DNA from: Pseudoruegeria sp. HB172150 | Lineage (GTDB): Bacteria; Pseudomonadota; Alphaproteobacteria; Rhodobacterales; Rhodobacteraceae | NCBI RefSeq assembly: GCF_013184805.1 | Contig: NZ_JAATNG010000002.1 | Coordinates: 496,001-560,000, forward strand | Direction: 5' to 3' | Length of the DNA stretch: 64,000 nucleotides | Shown: positions 18,346 through 28,313 of the stretch, one piece after another | Layout of the letters: every line of letters starts with the position of its first letter | Numbering within the stretch: the stretch's first letter is position 1 | The notes under the pieces: model-generated | The model's input: only the letters and a program-made list of their open reading frames with translations | Told to the model about the DNA's origin: nothing | Database searches by the model: none | Made by a program: the position numbers and the translations under genes

Positions 18346-19212
18346 TCAGGACGCCGTCAACTCACTGTTCTCGAATACGGCCACGTAGTACCTCGTACCG
18401 AAATGTACCATCCGAAATCCGTGGGCGTAGAGAAAGTCCGTAACGGGAGCGAGGGTTGTTTCTTTGGACGCGCCGCGTTCAGGTCCCAGCGCTGCGGCTA
18501 TATAATGGATCCGTTTTAGGGCATTTTCCGACCCAGCCAGAACTTCCGGTTCGGCACCTTCCGCTTCCAGCTTTAACAGTTTGATCGGCGCTTCGTTGGG
18601 AATGCCTTCGACAAACTCATTCAGAGTCGTGGCCTCGACTTCAAGAACCTGGTTGGCATTGCCCGGGTCGATGAGTGAGGAGTCTCCTGATTCGTTTCTG
18701 TCGAAGAAGCGCAGGACGCCTGGTTTGTCGGAGAGCGCCTTGTTCACTGGCGTCATCGCAGCAGTGCAGTTCGCGACGAGTGCCTTGAACTCGCGCGGGT
18801 CAGGCTCGAAGGAATACGTTCTGGCACCTTTAGAGGCACAGTAGATACTGAATTCTCCAATATTGGCGCCGCAATCGAGCACGATATCACCAGGTTCGAT
18901 CGTCACTGCGCCTCCGATGTAGGTTTGTGCCAGACCGTTTTGGCGTTTGTCGATGCCTTCCGCCTGCATCTCGAGGCGCTCACGCCGAGCTACGTAGATT
19001 TGCTTTTCTCCGTCTTTGACGAGAAAAAGCGAATTGTCCTCATTGAATTCGATCGAGACCGGGTTCGATTGCCCCCTGCGCAGGAACAGGTTCGCTATCC
19101 TGGAATAATTCCTGGCGAAGATTTTGTTGTCGTCCGACTTTAGGAACAGTCCCGATGTTCTGCGGGCCAGAGATCCTATATACATCCGAAAAGTGTATTT
19201 CGCGGATATCAT
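18346..19212 (-). CDS. FkbM-family methyltransferase
   Basis: 288 residues. A class I SAM-dependent methyltransferase of the FkbM type: the SAM loop is VLDCGANIGEFSIYCASKG, followed by TYSFEPDPREFKALVANC, the late KLLKLEAEGAEPEVLAG, and the C-terminal FGTRYYVAVFEN. Such enzymes O-methylate sugars in glycans and glycolipids. ATG 19212 has GAGG five bases upstream; GTG 19215 is too close. It faces the EPS operon and is not co-transcribed with it, but the function suits the locus. Confidence 0.85.
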   Translation of the reverse strand: MISAKYTFRMYIGSLARRTSGLFLKSDDNKIFARNYSRIANLFLRRGQSNPVSIEFNEDNSLFLVKDGEKQIYVARRERLEMQAEGIDKRQNGLAQTYIGGAVTIEPGDIVLDCGANIGEFSIYCASKGARTYSFEPDPREFKALVANCTAAMTPVNKALSDKPGVLRFFDRNESGDSSLIDPGNANQVLEVEATTLNEFVEGIPNEAPIKLLKLEAEGAEPEVLAGSENALKRIHYIAAALGPERGASKETTLAPVTDFLYAHGFRMVHFGTRYYVAVFENSELTAS

Positions 19213-19371
19213 CACGCCCTCGATCCGTTTTTTGCGAAGCCTGCGTCAGCAGTTGCTCTTCAGGGCATCTGACCATAACCTCTTCGGCCGTTCCACACGA
19301 AAACTCGAATGTCCAAGCCATTCGTCCCAAGTGGCGAAATGGCGCCGCGTTGAGGTTGCCTGTGGAAAAGC

Positions 19372-20733
19372 CTACAGTTCTCGGCGCAGTCCTAGGACCG
19401 CTGTACGGTAAGCTGCGGAGATTTCGTCCCGCCTAAGATGACGCCCTTCGGAGACCAGTTTTCGACCGCCGGACCAGACCGCGTCGACAAATTCACGCCC
19501 GCCAGCAAAAATGAAGGTGTCGAGGGCCGTGTCTCCATCCAGCCCTTCCAAATCCGGATGGGTTTGGTCCAGCGATAGTAAGTCGGCCCAGCCGTCCAAC
19601 TCGATCCGCCCGTTGCCGCGGTTCGCGGCCCGAGCTCCACCGGCGCTCGCGTCTTCCAATAGGCGTCGTCCGGTTGACCGACTTTTCGTGGCAAGCGCGG
19701 CGCGGGTGTGATCTCGGAGCCGCTGGCTTGTGTCGAGTTGGCGCAGTTCTTCAGCCAATGAGATCCTGATGTTGCTATCAGATCCGATTGCGAATGCGCC
19801 GCCTGCTTCAGTCCAGCGTACTCCGTCGAAGATTCCGTCGCCGAGGCTCGCCTCTGTTAACGGGCAGAGCCCCGCGACAGCTCTTGTCGCCGCTAGGCGC
19901 GTCGTTTCCTGTGGTGTCATCTGGGTGCAGTGAATCAGACACCAGCGCCGGTCCAGTGGGATGTTATCAAGCGCCCATTCCACCGGGCGAACGCCATAAG
20001 CGGTCTCGATCTCTTCGACTTCGGCAACTTGCTCTGCCAAGTGCATGTGCACTGGTCCGTCTGGCGCCATTGAGGCGATTAGTGCGATATCGGCGGGCTT
20101 GACGGCCCGCAGGGAATGCAGCGCCGCACCAAGTGTTGAATCGTGGGGCAGGGCGGCAATCGAAGCCGCTGCGTCCTCCATGAGCCGCGAAAACCTTTCC
20201 GGGTCATTCCCGAACCGGTTCTGGCCCGGATCAAGCGGGCGACCGTCGCAACCGCCGTACTGGTAGTGGACGGGCAATAGTGTGAGCCCGATTCCACTTT
20301 GGTCCGCGGCAGCCGCGATCCTTTCACTCATTTCTCCGAGATGAATGTAGGGCGTGCCGTCGTGGCCATGATGCAGGTAGTGGAACTCGACGCTGGCACC
20401 GAAGCCGGCCTCTAGCATCTCCATCTGGACATATGCCGTGATCGCCTGCACCTGCTCAGGTGTTAGCTGTTCCAGAAACCGGTACATAAGGACCCGCCAC
20501 GTCCAGAAGCTGTCCTTCCCAGAGGGGCCGCGGCGCTCTGTCAGACCTGCCATTGCGCGCTGAAAGGCATGGCTGTGGCAGTTCGCGGGAGCAGGCAACA
20601 GCAGCTCAACGTGGTCCCCGTCTGCAGGAACTCCAGCTTGGATATCGGCGATCCGCCCCTCCCGAACTTCTAGCCGCACATCCCGCATCCAGTCAGATCC
20701 AACCAGCGCCTGCTTTGCCCAGATCACCTGCAT
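19372..20733 (-). CDS. hutF: formimidoylglutamate deiminase
   Basis: 453 residues. It hydrolyses N-formimidoyl-L-glutamate to N-formyl-L-glutamate plus ammonia, the step that defines the five-step histidine pathway. It is an amidohydrolase-fold enzyme: metal site PANCHSHAFQRAMAGL, VEFHYLHHGHDG, MHLAEQ, IHCTQMTP and GSDSNIRISLAEELRQL are all present. ATG 20733 has GGAG upstream and gives the usual MQVIWAKQALV start. It is divergent from hutI across a 78-bp operator region, and its product is the substrate of HutG encoded on the other strand. Confidence 0.95.
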   Translation of the reverse strand: MQVIWAKQALVGSDWMRDVRLEVREGRIADIQAGVPADGDHVELLLPAPANCHSHAFQRAMAGLTERRGPSGKDSFWTWRVLMYRFLEQLTPEQVQAITAYVQMEMLEAGFGASVEFHYLHHGHDGTPYIHLGEMSERIAAAADQSGIGLTLLPVHYQYGGCDGRPLDPGQNRFGNDPERFSRLMEDAAASIAALPHDSTLGAALHSLRAVKPADIALIASMAPDGPVHMHLAEQVAEVEEIETAYGVRPVEWALDNIPLDRRWCLIHCTQMTPQETTRLAATRAVAGLCPLTEASLGDGIFDGVRWTEAGGAFAIGSDSNIRISLAEELRQLDTSQRLRDHTRAALATKSRSTGRRLLEDASAGGARAANRGNGRIELDGWADLLSLDQTHPDLEGLDGDTALDTFIFAGGREFVDAVWSGGRKLVSEGRHLRRDEISAAYRTAVLGLRREL

Positions 20734-20760
20734 CGCCAATAACTCCGATTGACAGATAAT

Positions 20761-20789
20761 ATGTGCATACATAATCATATTTCGTATGA
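20761..20789. promoter_or_regulatory. candidate HutC operators between hutF and hutI
   Basis: The 78-bp divergent region carries ATGTGCATACAT (20761-20772), an imperfect palindrome whose core TGTGCATACA (20762-20771) resembles the TGT...ACA sites of GntR/HutC regulators. TCATA-TTTCG-TATGA (20775-20789) is a perfect 5-5-5 inverted repeat. A HutC-type regulator is encoded at the end of the hutIHGU run. Binding to both promoters, relieved by urocanate, is inferred from the known biology of HutC. Confidence 0.5.
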
Positions 20790-20811
20790 ACCATTCAAGG
20801 CCGGTAATTTC

Positions 20812-22005
20812 ATGCTTTTGACCAATGCACGCATTGCGACTTTTGCAACTTCAGATCGTTATGGCCTTATCGAGGAAGGGGCGGTCGCGCTCGAGGAAGG
20901 TAGCATCGCTTGGGTCGGCCCACTGGAAGAGCTGCCGAAGAGGTACCGTTCCAACAATGCAGAAGACCTGGGCGGACGGCTTGTCACGCCAGGGCTCATT
21001 GATTGTCACTCGCATATCGTTTTTGGCGGTCACCGGGCGGCTGAGTTCGAATTGCGGCTGGAAGGCGCGAGTTACGAAGAGATCGCTCGGGCGGGTGGCG
21101 GCATCGGCTCCACAGTAGGGGCGACACGCGTAGCGACGGACGCGGATCTGCTGGCGGGTGCGCTGACCCGTGCCGATGCGCTGATCGCGGAAGGTGTCAC
21201 GACTTTGGAGATCAAATCTGGCTATGGGCTAGATACCGAAACAGAGCTGCGCATGTTGCGTGTGGCCCGTGAGGTCGGACGGATTCGGAATCTGACTGTC
21301 AAAACCAGTTTCCTTGGCGCGCACGCTGTACCGCTGGAGTATTCGGGGCGCGCAGATGCCTATATCGACGAGGCGGTGATTCCTACGCTCAGAGCCGGGC
21401 ACGAGGAGGGGCTGCTCGACGCTGTTGATGGTTTCTGTGAAGGCATCGCATTTGACCCGGCTCAGATGGCACGGGTGTTCGATGCGGCGACGTCCCTCGG
21501 CCTGCCGGTCAAACTGCATGCCGAGCAACTGTCGCATCTCGGAGGCACGAAACTGGCCGCCGAATATGGTGCCCTTTCCGCGGACCATGTGGAGTATGCC
21601 ACCGAAAATGACGTCATCGCACTGGCCCGCGCCGGAAGCGCCGCTGTTCTGCTGCCTGGCGCGTACTACACCCTGCGCGAAACGCAGATGCCGCCAATTG
21701 CCGCGTTCAGGTCCCACAATGTGCCAATGGCTGTCGCCACGGACTGCAACCCAGGGTCCTCGCCACTAGCTTCGCTACTATTGGCTATGAACATGGCGTG
21801 CACGCTGTTTCGATTGACACCTGAGGAAGCATTGGCCGGCGCGACCGTCAACGCCGCGCGGGCATTGGGCCTGACAAATCGAGGCATGTTGCGGTCAGGT
21901 GCATGTGCGGACCTTGCTGTATGGGACGTAGAGACCCCTGCAGAGCTTGCCTATCGCATCGGCTTCAATCCGCTTCACCGGCGCATCTGTGGGGGAGAAG
22001 GCTGA
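20812..22005 (+). CDS. hutI: imidazolonepropionase
   Basis: 397 residues. It hydrolyses 4-imidazolone-5-propanoate to N-formimidoyl-L-glutamate. Amidohydrolase features: [30 protein letters not shown] as the metal-binding entry, [14 protein letters not shown], and the late [25 protein letters not shown] 20812 gives the usual N-terminus [11 protein letters not shown]; in-frame codons back to 20749 would cover the operator region. The TGA overlaps the hutH ATG (TGATG). Confidence 0.96.
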   Translation: MLLTNARIATFATSDRYGLIEEGAVALEEGSIAWVGPLEELPKRYRSNNAEDLGGRLVTPGLIDCHSHIVFGGHRAAEFELRLEGASYEEIARAGGGIGSTVGATRVATDADLLAGALTRADALIAEGVTTLEIKSGYGLDTETELRMLRVAREVGRIRNLTVKTSFLGAHAVPLEYSGRADAYIDEAVIPTLRAGHEEGLLDAVDGFCEGIAFDPAQMARVFDAATSLGLPVKLHAEQLSHLGGTKLAAEYGALSADHVEYATENDVIALARAGSAAVLLPGAYYTLRETQMPPIAAFRSHNVPMAVATDCNPGSSPLASLLLAMNMACTLFRLTPEEALAGATVNAARALGLTNRGMLRSGACADLAVWDVETPAELAYRIGFNPLHRRICGGEG

Positions 22006-23537
22006 TGGCAGACCTCATTCCTGGTGATACGTCGCTGGCGCAACTCGAAAGCATCTGGCGGGATAGTGATACGGTGCGGCTCGATCCTGCGGCGCGGGAC
22101 GGGGTCGAAACGGCGGCTGCCATGGTGCGCGATGCGGCGGCGGGGGAAGCGGCGGTCTACGGCGTCAATACCGGCTTTGGGAAACTCGCCAGCGTCAAGA
22201 TCGCGCCCGGAGATACAGCGCGGCTGCAGAGAAACCTGGTTCTCAGCCATTGCTGCGGCGTTGGCGATCCGCTCGACCCGGCGACCACACGGCTAATGAT
22301 GGCACTGAAGCTCCTTTCGCTTGGGCGTGGTGCAAGCGGTGTTGCCTGGGAAACCGTGGCGATGATTGAGGCGATGTTGGAACGGGACGTTTTGCCGGTA
22401 GTACCCGAGCAAGGGTCAGTCGGGGCATCGGGCGACCTGGCACCACTGGCGCATCTTGCGGCCGCGATGATCGGCGAAGGCGAAGCTTACCTCGATGGTG
22501 AAAGGTTGCCTGCGCGTGACGCGATGAAGCGTGCCGGGCTGACGCCGATCGAACTTGGGCCGAAGGAAGGGTTAGCACTCATCAACGGCACGCAGTTTTC
22601 GACCTCGTCGGCGCTGGTAGGCCTGTGGCGGGCGTGGGACAACCTCCGCGCAGCCGTGGTGACGGGCGCGTTATCGACCGACGCGATCATGGGTTCCACT
22701 GCGCCGTTGCTGCCGGGGATCCACGCGCTGAGGGGGCATGCCGGGCAGATCGAGTTCGCCCGGGCACAGCGCGCGTTGATGGCAGGGTCAGAGATCCGCG
22801 AAAGCCACCGCGAAGACGATTCAAGAGTGCAAGACCCGTATTGCATTCGCTGCCAGCCGCAGGTCGTAGGCGCCGCGATGGACCTGTTGCGTTTTGCTGG
22901 ACGAACACTGGAGATCGAAGCGAATGCAGTGACCGACAATCCGCTGGTCATTGTTGAGCAAGGGCGCATTGTCTCGGGCGGGAATTTTCATGCAGAGCCT
23001 GTTGCATTTGCAGCCGATCAAATCGCTCTGGCTGTGGCAGAAATCGGGTCCATCGCACAGCGCCGTGTCGCGATGATGGTGGATCCGACGCTCAGTTTCG
23101 ACTTGCCGCCATTCCTTACACCGGACCCGGGTCTGAATTCCGGCCTAATGATCGCGGAAGTGACGAGTGCCGCGTTAATGAGCGAAAACAAGCATCTCGC
23201 CAACCCGTGCTCCACGGATTCCACGCCCACTTCCGCCAATCAGGAAGACCATGTCAGCATGGCGGCTCACGCAGCGCGGCGGCTGGGCCGGATGAATAGA
23301 AATCTGTCCGGCATCTTGGGGATCGAGGCTATTTGCGCCTCACAAGGCATAGCATTCCGTAGGCCGCTAAAGACCAGTATGCCGTTGCAGAGTGTACTCG
23401 AACGACTGCAGGAAGCCGTACCGCAGGTTGCCGAGGACCGGTTCTTGGCACCTGACCTCGAGCGGGCGGCGGAACTCATCCGGAACGGAGGCCTTGTTCA
23501 AGGACTGGAGTTGCCCACACTGGAGAAGCGCGCATGA
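22005..23537 (+). CDS. hutH: histidine ammonia-lyase
   Basis: 510 residues. It removes ammonia from L-histidine to give urocanate, the entry step of the pathway. The MIO prosthetic group forms from Ala141-Ser142-Gly143 in [16 protein letters not shown]. Further family blocks are [11 protein letters not shown], the catalytic-Tyr region, [15 protein letters not shown] and AVTDNPL. ATG 22005 overlaps the hutI stop and has GGGGGAGAAG upstream. Its last codons overlap hutG (ATGA). Confidence 0.98.
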   Translation: MADLIPGDTSLAQLESIWRDSDTVRLDPAARDGVETAAAMVRDAAAGEAAVYGVNTGFGKLASVKIAPGDTARLQRNLVLSHCCGVGDPLDPATTRLMMALKLLSLGRGASGVAWETVAMIEAMLERDVLPVVPEQGSVGASGDLAPLAHLAAAMIGEGEAYLDGERLPARDAMKRAGLTPIELGPKEGLALINGTQFSTSSALVGLWRAWDNLRAAVVTGALSTDAIMGSTAPLLPGIHALRGHAGQIEFARAQRALMAGSEIRESHREDDSRVQDPYCIRCQPQVVGAAMDLLRFAGRTLEIEANAVTDNPLVIVEQGRIVSGGNFHAEPVAFAADQIALAVAEIGSIAQRRVAMMVDPTLSFDLPPFLTPDPGLNSGLMIAEVTSAALMSENKHLANPCSTDSTPTSANQEDHVSMAAHAARRLGRMNRNLSGILGIEAICASQGIAFRRPLKTSMPLQSVLERLQEAVPQVAEDRFLAPDLERAAELIRNGGLVQGLELPTLEKRA

Positions 23538-24334
23538 ATCCGGTTGAGGTTGTGCAAGGCGACGGCCCGGTTGTTCTCGGCCTACCCCATACGGGCACTT
23601 GGCTGCCAGACGAAGTATTGGCCAAACTGAACGAGCGTGGCAAAGCGCTTTCGGACACCGATTGGCACATTCATCGCCTCTATGACGGGCTATTGCCTGG
23701 GGCCACGACCGTGCGCGCGACATTCCACCGGTATGTGATTGATGTAAATCGCGACCCGTCCGGTGTCAGCCTGTACCCCGATCAGAACACGACTGATCTT
23801 GTTCCGCTAACCGATTTCGACGGTGAAGGGATCTGGATCGTCCCGCCCGATGCTGACGAGATCGAAGCACGCCGGTCTGCATTCCATGCTGTCTATCATG
23901 ATGCTCTCGCAGCGGAACTGGAGCGCGTGAAGGCGCGCCACGGGGTGGCGATCCTATACGATTGCCACTCGATCCGTTCGCATATTCCATTCCTGTTCGA
24001 CGGTAAGCTGCCGGATTTCAACATTGGAACCGACTATGGAAAAACTTGCGATCCCGCGATTGAGAGTGCAGTGGTTAAAATCTGTTCGCAAGCAACGCCT
24101 TATACAACGACCCTCAACGGCCGGTTCAAGGGCGGCTGGACCACACGTCACTATGGAAAAACTTCGAACGGATGTCATGCGATCCAGATGGAACTAGCTC
24201 AGTCGACTCACCTGACCGAAGAAGCTCAGCCCTGGACCTATGATGTGTCCAAAGCAACGATCTTGCGCAATCACCTGAAAGAAATACTCGACGCTTTGGT
24301 TGCTTTAGCTGGAAGCCTGGGAGGAAAACCATGA
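23534..24334 (+). CDS. hutG: N-formylglutamate deformylase
   Basis: 266 residues. It hydrolyses N-formyl-L-glutamate to glutamate and formate, closing the HutF branch. It is the FGase/HutG type: [60 protein letters not shown]-type metal site (split here only for reading), GGWTTRHYG and the late IQMELAQS. It overlaps both neighbours by ATGA, so hutI-hutH-hutG-hutU are tightly coupled. It is not the arginase-like HutG of four-step pathways. Confidence 0.95.
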   Translation: MNPVEVVQGDGPVVLGLPHTGTWLPDEVLAKLNERGKALSDTDWHIHRLYDGLLPGATTVRATFHRYVIDVNRDPSGVSLYPDQNTTDLVPLTDFDGEGIWIVPPDADEIEARRSAFHAVYHDALAAELERVKARHGVAILYDCHSIRSHIPFLFDGKLPDFNIGTDYGKTCDPAIESAVVKICSQATPYTTTLNGRFKGGWTTRHYGKTSNGCHAIQMELAQSTHLTEEAQPWTYDVSKATILRNHLKEILDALVALAGSLGGKP

Positions 24335-26013
24335 CTAATCCCCGCCACAACCTTCGGGACGTCTATCCGCCGACTGGTACCGAGATTACCGCTAAAAGCT
24401 GGCTGACCGAAGCGCCTATGCGGATGCTGATGAATAACCTGCACCCGGACGTTGCCGAGAACCCACATGAACTAGTGGTCTATGGCGGGATCGGGCGGGC
24501 GGCGCGGACTTGGGAGGATTTCGACCGAATCGTTGCGACGCTGAAGTCGCTAGGAGAAGACGAGACGCTACTCGTTCAGTCTGGCAAGCCGGTGGGGGTT
24601 TTCCGTACACATGCGGATGCGCCGCGTGTTCTGATCGCGAATTCCAACATCGTGCCGCATTGGGCAAACTGGGATCACTTCAACGAACTCGACCGGAAGG
24701 GGCTGGCCATGTATGGCCAAATGACCGCCGGATCTTGGATTTACATTGGATCTCAAGGTATTGTCCAGGGAACTTATGAAACCTTTGTAGAGGCAGGGCG
24801 GCAGCATTACGAAGGCGACCTTACAGGCAAATGGATCCTGACTGGCGGTCTCGGCGGCATGGGCGGCGCACAACCCTTGGCAGCAGTTATGGCGGGAGCC
24901 TGCTGCCTGGCGGTCGAATGTGACGAGACGCGGATAGATTTCCGTATGCGTACCAAGTACGTGGATACCAAAGCTCATACATTGGACGAGGCGCTGGATC
25001 TGATCCGGCAATGGACTAAAGCCGGTGAGGCGAAATCGGTTGGGTTGCTGGGGAATGCGGCGGAAATCTTTCGGGTACTGGCCGAACGTATGAAGGTTGG
25101 CGGAGAACGCCCTGATATCGTGACGGATCAGACCTCTGCGCATGATCCGGTGCATGGCTACCTGCCGCTTGGCTGGACGGTCGCCGAATGGCGGGCAAGG
25201 CAGGAAACTGCGCCGAAGGAGGTCGAGGCGGCGGCGCGGGCCTCGATGAAGCAACACGTTGCGGCGATGGTGGACTTCTGGAATTCGGGTGTGCCGACGC
25301 TTGATTATGGCAACAACATCCGGCAGGTCGCGCTTGAGGAAGGGCTGGAGAATGCGTTCGTCTTTCCGGGCTTCGTGCCGGCCTACGTACGGCCGCTGTT
25401 CTGCCGAGGCGTCGGACCGTTCCGCTGGTGCGCTTTGTCGGGCGATCCTGAAGACATCTATAAGACCGACGCCAAGGTGAAGGAGTTGATCGACGATCCG
25501 CACCTTCACGCCTGGCTCGACATGGCGCGAAAGCGGATCAGTTTCCAGGGGCTGCCGGCGCGGATCTGTTGGGTCGGGCTTGGACAGAGGCACAGGCTGG
25601 GGCTGGCGTTCAACGAAATGGTCCGGACAGGTGAGCTGAAGGCGCCGGTGGTGATCGGGCGGGATCACTTGGACTCGGGGTCGGTGGCGAGTCCGAACCG
25701 TGAAACGGAGGCGATGAAAGACGGGTCCGACGCGGTATCGGATTGGCCGCTGCTGAATGCCCTGCTGAACTGCGCCAGCGGGGCGACCTGGGTCAGCCTG
25801 CACCATGGCGGTGGAGTGGGTATGGGCTTTAGCCAGCATGCCGGGATGGTGATCGTTTGCGACGGCACAGAGGAGGCAGGTCGGCGGCTGGAGCGGGTAC
25901 TTTGGAACGACCCGGCGAGCGGTGTTATGCGGCACGCAGATGCGGGCTACGAAGAGGCTCTGGATTGTGCCAGGGAGCACGGGTTGAGATTGCCGGGGAT
26001 CCTTGGATCGTAG
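24331..26013 (+). CDS. hutU: urocanate hydratase
   Basis: 560 residues, the normal length. It converts urocanate to 4-imidazolone-5-propanoate using a tightly bound NAD+. Visible blocks: [60 protein letters not shown] (NAD-binding), and the conserved cysteine region [18 protein letters not shown]. The start overlaps hutG. A long open frame on the opposite strand across this gene is a compositional shadow. Confidence 0.98.
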   Translation: MTNPRHNLRDVYPPTGTEITAKSWLTEAPMRMLMNNLHPDVAENPHELVVYGGIGRAARTWEDFDRIVATLKSLGEDETLLVQSGKPVGVFRTHADAPRVLIANSNIVPHWANWDHFNELDRKGLAMYGQMTAGSWIYIGSQGIVQGTYETFVEAGRQHYEGDLTGKWILTGGLGGMGGAQPLAAVMAGACCLAVECDETRIDFRMRTKYVDTKAHTLDEALDLIRQWTKAGEAKSVGLLGNAAEIFRVLAERMKVGGERPDIVTDQTSAHDPVHGYLPLGWTVAEWRARQETAPKEVEAAARASMKQHVAAMVDFWNSGVPTLDYGNNIRQVALEEGLENAFVFPGFVPAYVRPLFCRGVGPFRWCALSGDPEDIYKTDAKVKELIDDPHLHAWLDMARKRISFQGLPARICWVGLGQRHRLGLAFNEMVRTGELKAPVVIGRDHLDSGSVASPNRETEAMKDGSDAVSDWPLLNALLNCASGATWVSLHHGGGVGMGFSQHAGMVIVCDGTEEAGRRLERVLWNDPASGVMRHADAGYEEALDCAREHGLRLPGILGS

Positions 26014-26022
26014 GAGCCCCCG

Positions 26023-26721
26023 ATGAATCAGGACGTCAATTCGTGGCGCGGCGTACAAGCGGAGTTGCTCCGTCGCATCAACGAGCGTGAATGGGTGCCG
26101 GGCAGCCTGCTGCCCACGGAGGCCGAACTGGCCGGCGAGTTTGGATGTGCTCGGACGACCGTTAACCGGGCGATGCGCGAACTTGCCGAAGCTGGATTGC
26201 TTGACCGCAAACGACGGGCTGGAACGCGGGTCGCTCTGCATCCGACCAGCAGGGTTGTTCTGGATATCCCGATCATTCGGCAGGAGGTCGAGCAGCGCGG
26301 AGCCCGGTGGCACCATGCGCTCCTGGAACAAAGAACGGAACCGGCGCCGACGTCGGTGACGAGCCGTATGGACCTATCGGCGGGCACGAAGATGCTACAT
26401 GTCCGGTCGTTGCACTTTGCGGACAACCATCCATTCCTGCTGGAGGACCGATGGTTGAACCTGGCGGCGCTGGCAGATGCGGAAACTGTGGATTTCGGAA
26501 AAGTGACCTCGAATGAGTGGCTGATTCAGAACGTACCCTACACGACGGGCGACATTTCTTTTTCCGCGATAAGTACCGACGCCGACACCGCGTCTCTTTT
26601 GGAGGCGCAGGAAGGCGAGGCCGTATTCGTTGTAGACCGTCTAACTTGGAACGAAAGAGAGCCGATCACGTCGGTCCGCCTGACCTATGCGCCTGGGTAC
26701 CGATTGAACACGCGAGTCTGA
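26023..26721 (+). CDS. hutC: GntR-family histidine utilisation repressor
   Basis: 232 residues. An N-terminal winged helix (LLPTEAELAGEFGCARTTVNRAMRELAEAGLL, residues ~28-60) is joined to a UTRA ligand-binding domain (about 95-225) ending in SVRLTYAPGYRLNTRV. This is the HutC subfamily, which represses hut genes and responds to urocanate. It starts 9 bp after hutU and so is the last gene of the operon. The likely targets are the inverted repeats at 20761-20789. Confidence 0.93.
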   Translation: MNQDVNSWRGVQAELLRRINEREWVPGSLLPTEAELAGEFGCARTTVNRAMRELAEAGLLDRKRRAGTRVALHPTSRVVLDIPIIRQEVEQRGARWHHALLEQRTEPAPTSVTSRMDLSAGTKMLHVRSLHFADNHPFLLEDRWLNLAALADAETVDFGKVTSNEWLIQNVPYTTGDISFSAISTDADTASLLEAQEGEAVFVVDRLTWNEREPITSVRLTYAPGYRLNTRV

Positions 26722-27151
26722 TCGACGCAAATCTCCCTGTAATCTCCCTGTTTCCTGCAAGATTCGGCTGTGATCCTGTGGCACTTTTTCCTGAATAGAG
26801 CCAGTCGGACATGGTGACCGCATTGGGGCTGTCTTGGTAGCACGAATTGTGCAGCCTTGCGTGGGATTTCCACAAGAACACTGTCCTCGCCGTCCGGTCG
26901 AGTTTCGTGCTCTTGAGGTTTATCCGCTGCTCAGGCGCTCGTGAAAGCAAGTCACCGAGGGTAGAGCCGTGTCTGTGCGTCTACGCGCGGCCTAGCCCAA
27001 GTGGCGGCGTGTACGGAGGGTGCGGGCCGGAAGACCGCCGGTATCAGATACCGGCGCATTCCGGTCCGGCCCGACATCAAGGACAGCAGCCCTCTGAAGC
27101 TCAACGTCCGGTCCGTTGGTTCGTTAAGTAAAGGGGCTGACCGCTCAATCG
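26722..27151. other. 430-bp intergenic region between convergent genes
   Basis: No gene is supported here. It holds a short tandem duplication (ATCTCCCTGT twice near 26731-26750) and a strong nested inverted repeat listed separately. Small open frames have no good start sites and no recognisable sequence. Confidence 0.4.
27024..27072. repeat. nested GC-rich inverted repeat (hairpin)
   Basis: The inner palindrome has 10-bp perfect arms CGCCGGTATC (27036-27045) and GATACCGGCG (27047-27056) around a single A. It is enclosed by outer 8-bp arms GGGCCGGA (27024-27031) and TCCGGCCC (27065-27072). There is no T-run on either side, so it is not a standard intrinsic terminator, although it lies between the 3' ends of hutC (+) and the winged-helix gene (-). 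Confidence 0.6.
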
Positions 27152-27610
27152 CTACCGGAACTCAGCGCGAGCAACTTCCTTTCTATCCGCCAGGCAAACT
27201 GCGGCCGAAGAGGTAACCGGGCGTTTAAGCATGTTTTCGGACGAAGCGTGCTCAGAAGCGAGCTGGAGTTCGGGAAGGGTCTCGTAGGTAACGAGCGTGT
27301 CGGCAACAAAGCGGAAGCCGCGACCGTGGTAGGTGCGGATCACCGTCTGCTCTTTTCCGTTATCCGCAAGCGCTTTTCGAGCCGATTTTATTCGGCTGCT
27401 TAGGGTGGCGTCCGAAACTAGCCGGCCGTCCCAGATGGTTTCAAAAAGCTCGTCGCGAGTTACAACGCGGTCTCGATTCTGCATAAGAAAAAGGATGAGG
27501 TCAAAAACCTGTGGCTCGACCGGCTGCTTGACGCCGTCGCGATACAGGTCACGGCATGCGACATCCACATAGCTTTGCTGGAACCAGATTATTTGACGGC
27601 GTCTTGGCAT
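27152..27610 (-). CDS. OmpR/CadC-type winged-helix transcriptional regulator without receiver
   Basis: 152 residues. The main domain is a C-terminal-type OmpR winged helix placed at the N-terminus: VEPQVFDLILFLMQNRDRVVTRDELFETIWDGRLVSDATLSSRIKSARKAL (two segments, about 28-80), then IRTYHGRGFRFVA. There is no receiver and no visible membrane segment after it; the last ~45 residues are low in structure. ATG 27610 has AGGAG 7 nt upstream. Targets are unknown. A 17-nt palindrome just upstream may be its own operator. Such stand-alone domains are also found fused to sensory or adenylate cyclase modules. Confidence 0.75.
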   Translation of the reverse strand: MPRRRQIIWFQQSYVDVACRDLYRDGVKQPVEPQVFDLILFLMQNRDRVVTRDELFETIWDGRLVSDATLSSRIKSARKALADNGKEQTVIRTYHGRGFRFVADTLVTYETLPELQLASEHASSENMLKRPVTSSAAVCLADRKEVARAEFR

Positions 27611-27626
27611 GTGAAACTCCTCGGAT

Positions 27627-27643
27627 GTCCTGGGCCCCAGGAC
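27627..27643. promoter_or_regulatory. 17-nt palindrome upstream of the winged-helix gene
   Basis: GTCCTGGGCCCCAGGAC has perfect 7-bp arms around GCC and lies 17 to 33 nt before the ATG at 27610. This is a position suited to an autoregulatory operator or a leader hairpin. Confidence 0.4.
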
Positions 27644-28313
27644 CACCTATTGCGTTATGTCGAACGGATGCGGGCAAGTCCGCGATGGCAGGGAACTAGC
27701 CAATTGACGCGACGGAAGCTTCTCTGAGTTGTCCCGACACTGTAAGAAACTGTGTCAGGTTTTCGGTGCTCGACGTTGCGGACTTGCTCACTTTCCGCTT
27801 CGCTGGTGTGGACCGGTTTTCCTCGAATCGAGCGTCTCCAGTGCTCACGCCTGCACAACTTCTCCTAGTAGTTTCCAGATTGCCTCCAAGCTTTGGCAGC
27901 GGTGGATCTCTAAAATTGTGCCTGCGGCGTCCGGTCTCTTGGCGATAGCCACCACTCACAGCTCATCCGGAACATGTGGAACGGATGTTCTTCTGCCATT
28001 CGACCGGGCGCCAGCGGTCGTGGGGCCCCGCAGTAGAAATAGCGGGCTGAAATGTCCGCTATGTCGAAGCTTTGGGGGTGGAATATACATTTTCTTACAC
28101 CTCTGCGACAGTTCGGGGGAGTCTCAAGCAGGGATTTTCGGGTAGATTTAGCGCGGGTTGGGTGCCGGCAGAAGTCTATCTTCGCATGTCTAGAGATCTC
28201 ATGATTGTTCGTGGGAGCCAGTCAGGGGTGTGCCAAAATGGCTAGCTGCGGATACTTCACGAGGTCGACATTTCACTTGTCGGAATCTTGGTTGTGTTAG
28301 TGAGGGATTTTGT
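27644..28313. other. 670-bp gap upstream of the two-component genes
   Basis: I find no convincing gene. Open frames of 60-138 codons exist on both strands but start without a ribosome-binding site and are rich in Ser, Cys and Arg in the way of non-coding GC-rich DNA. The promoter of the response regulator must be in the right-hand part, which is more AT-rich (about 28085-28310). Confidence 0.35.

Noticed and set aside
24568-26331. Long open frame on the minus strand opposite hutU (587 codons)
   Set aside because: It is antisense to a fully conserved urocanate hydratase, is rich in Arg, Pro and His as expected of a complement frame, and has no recognisable domain.
27024-27072. Intrinsic terminator call for the nested hairpin
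   Set aside because: No T-run follows on either strand; kept as a repeat of unknown role.
27729-28145. Possible 138-codon gene in the gap before the response regulator
   Set aside because: No ribosome-binding site, Ser/Cys-rich translation, and no similarity to any family I know.
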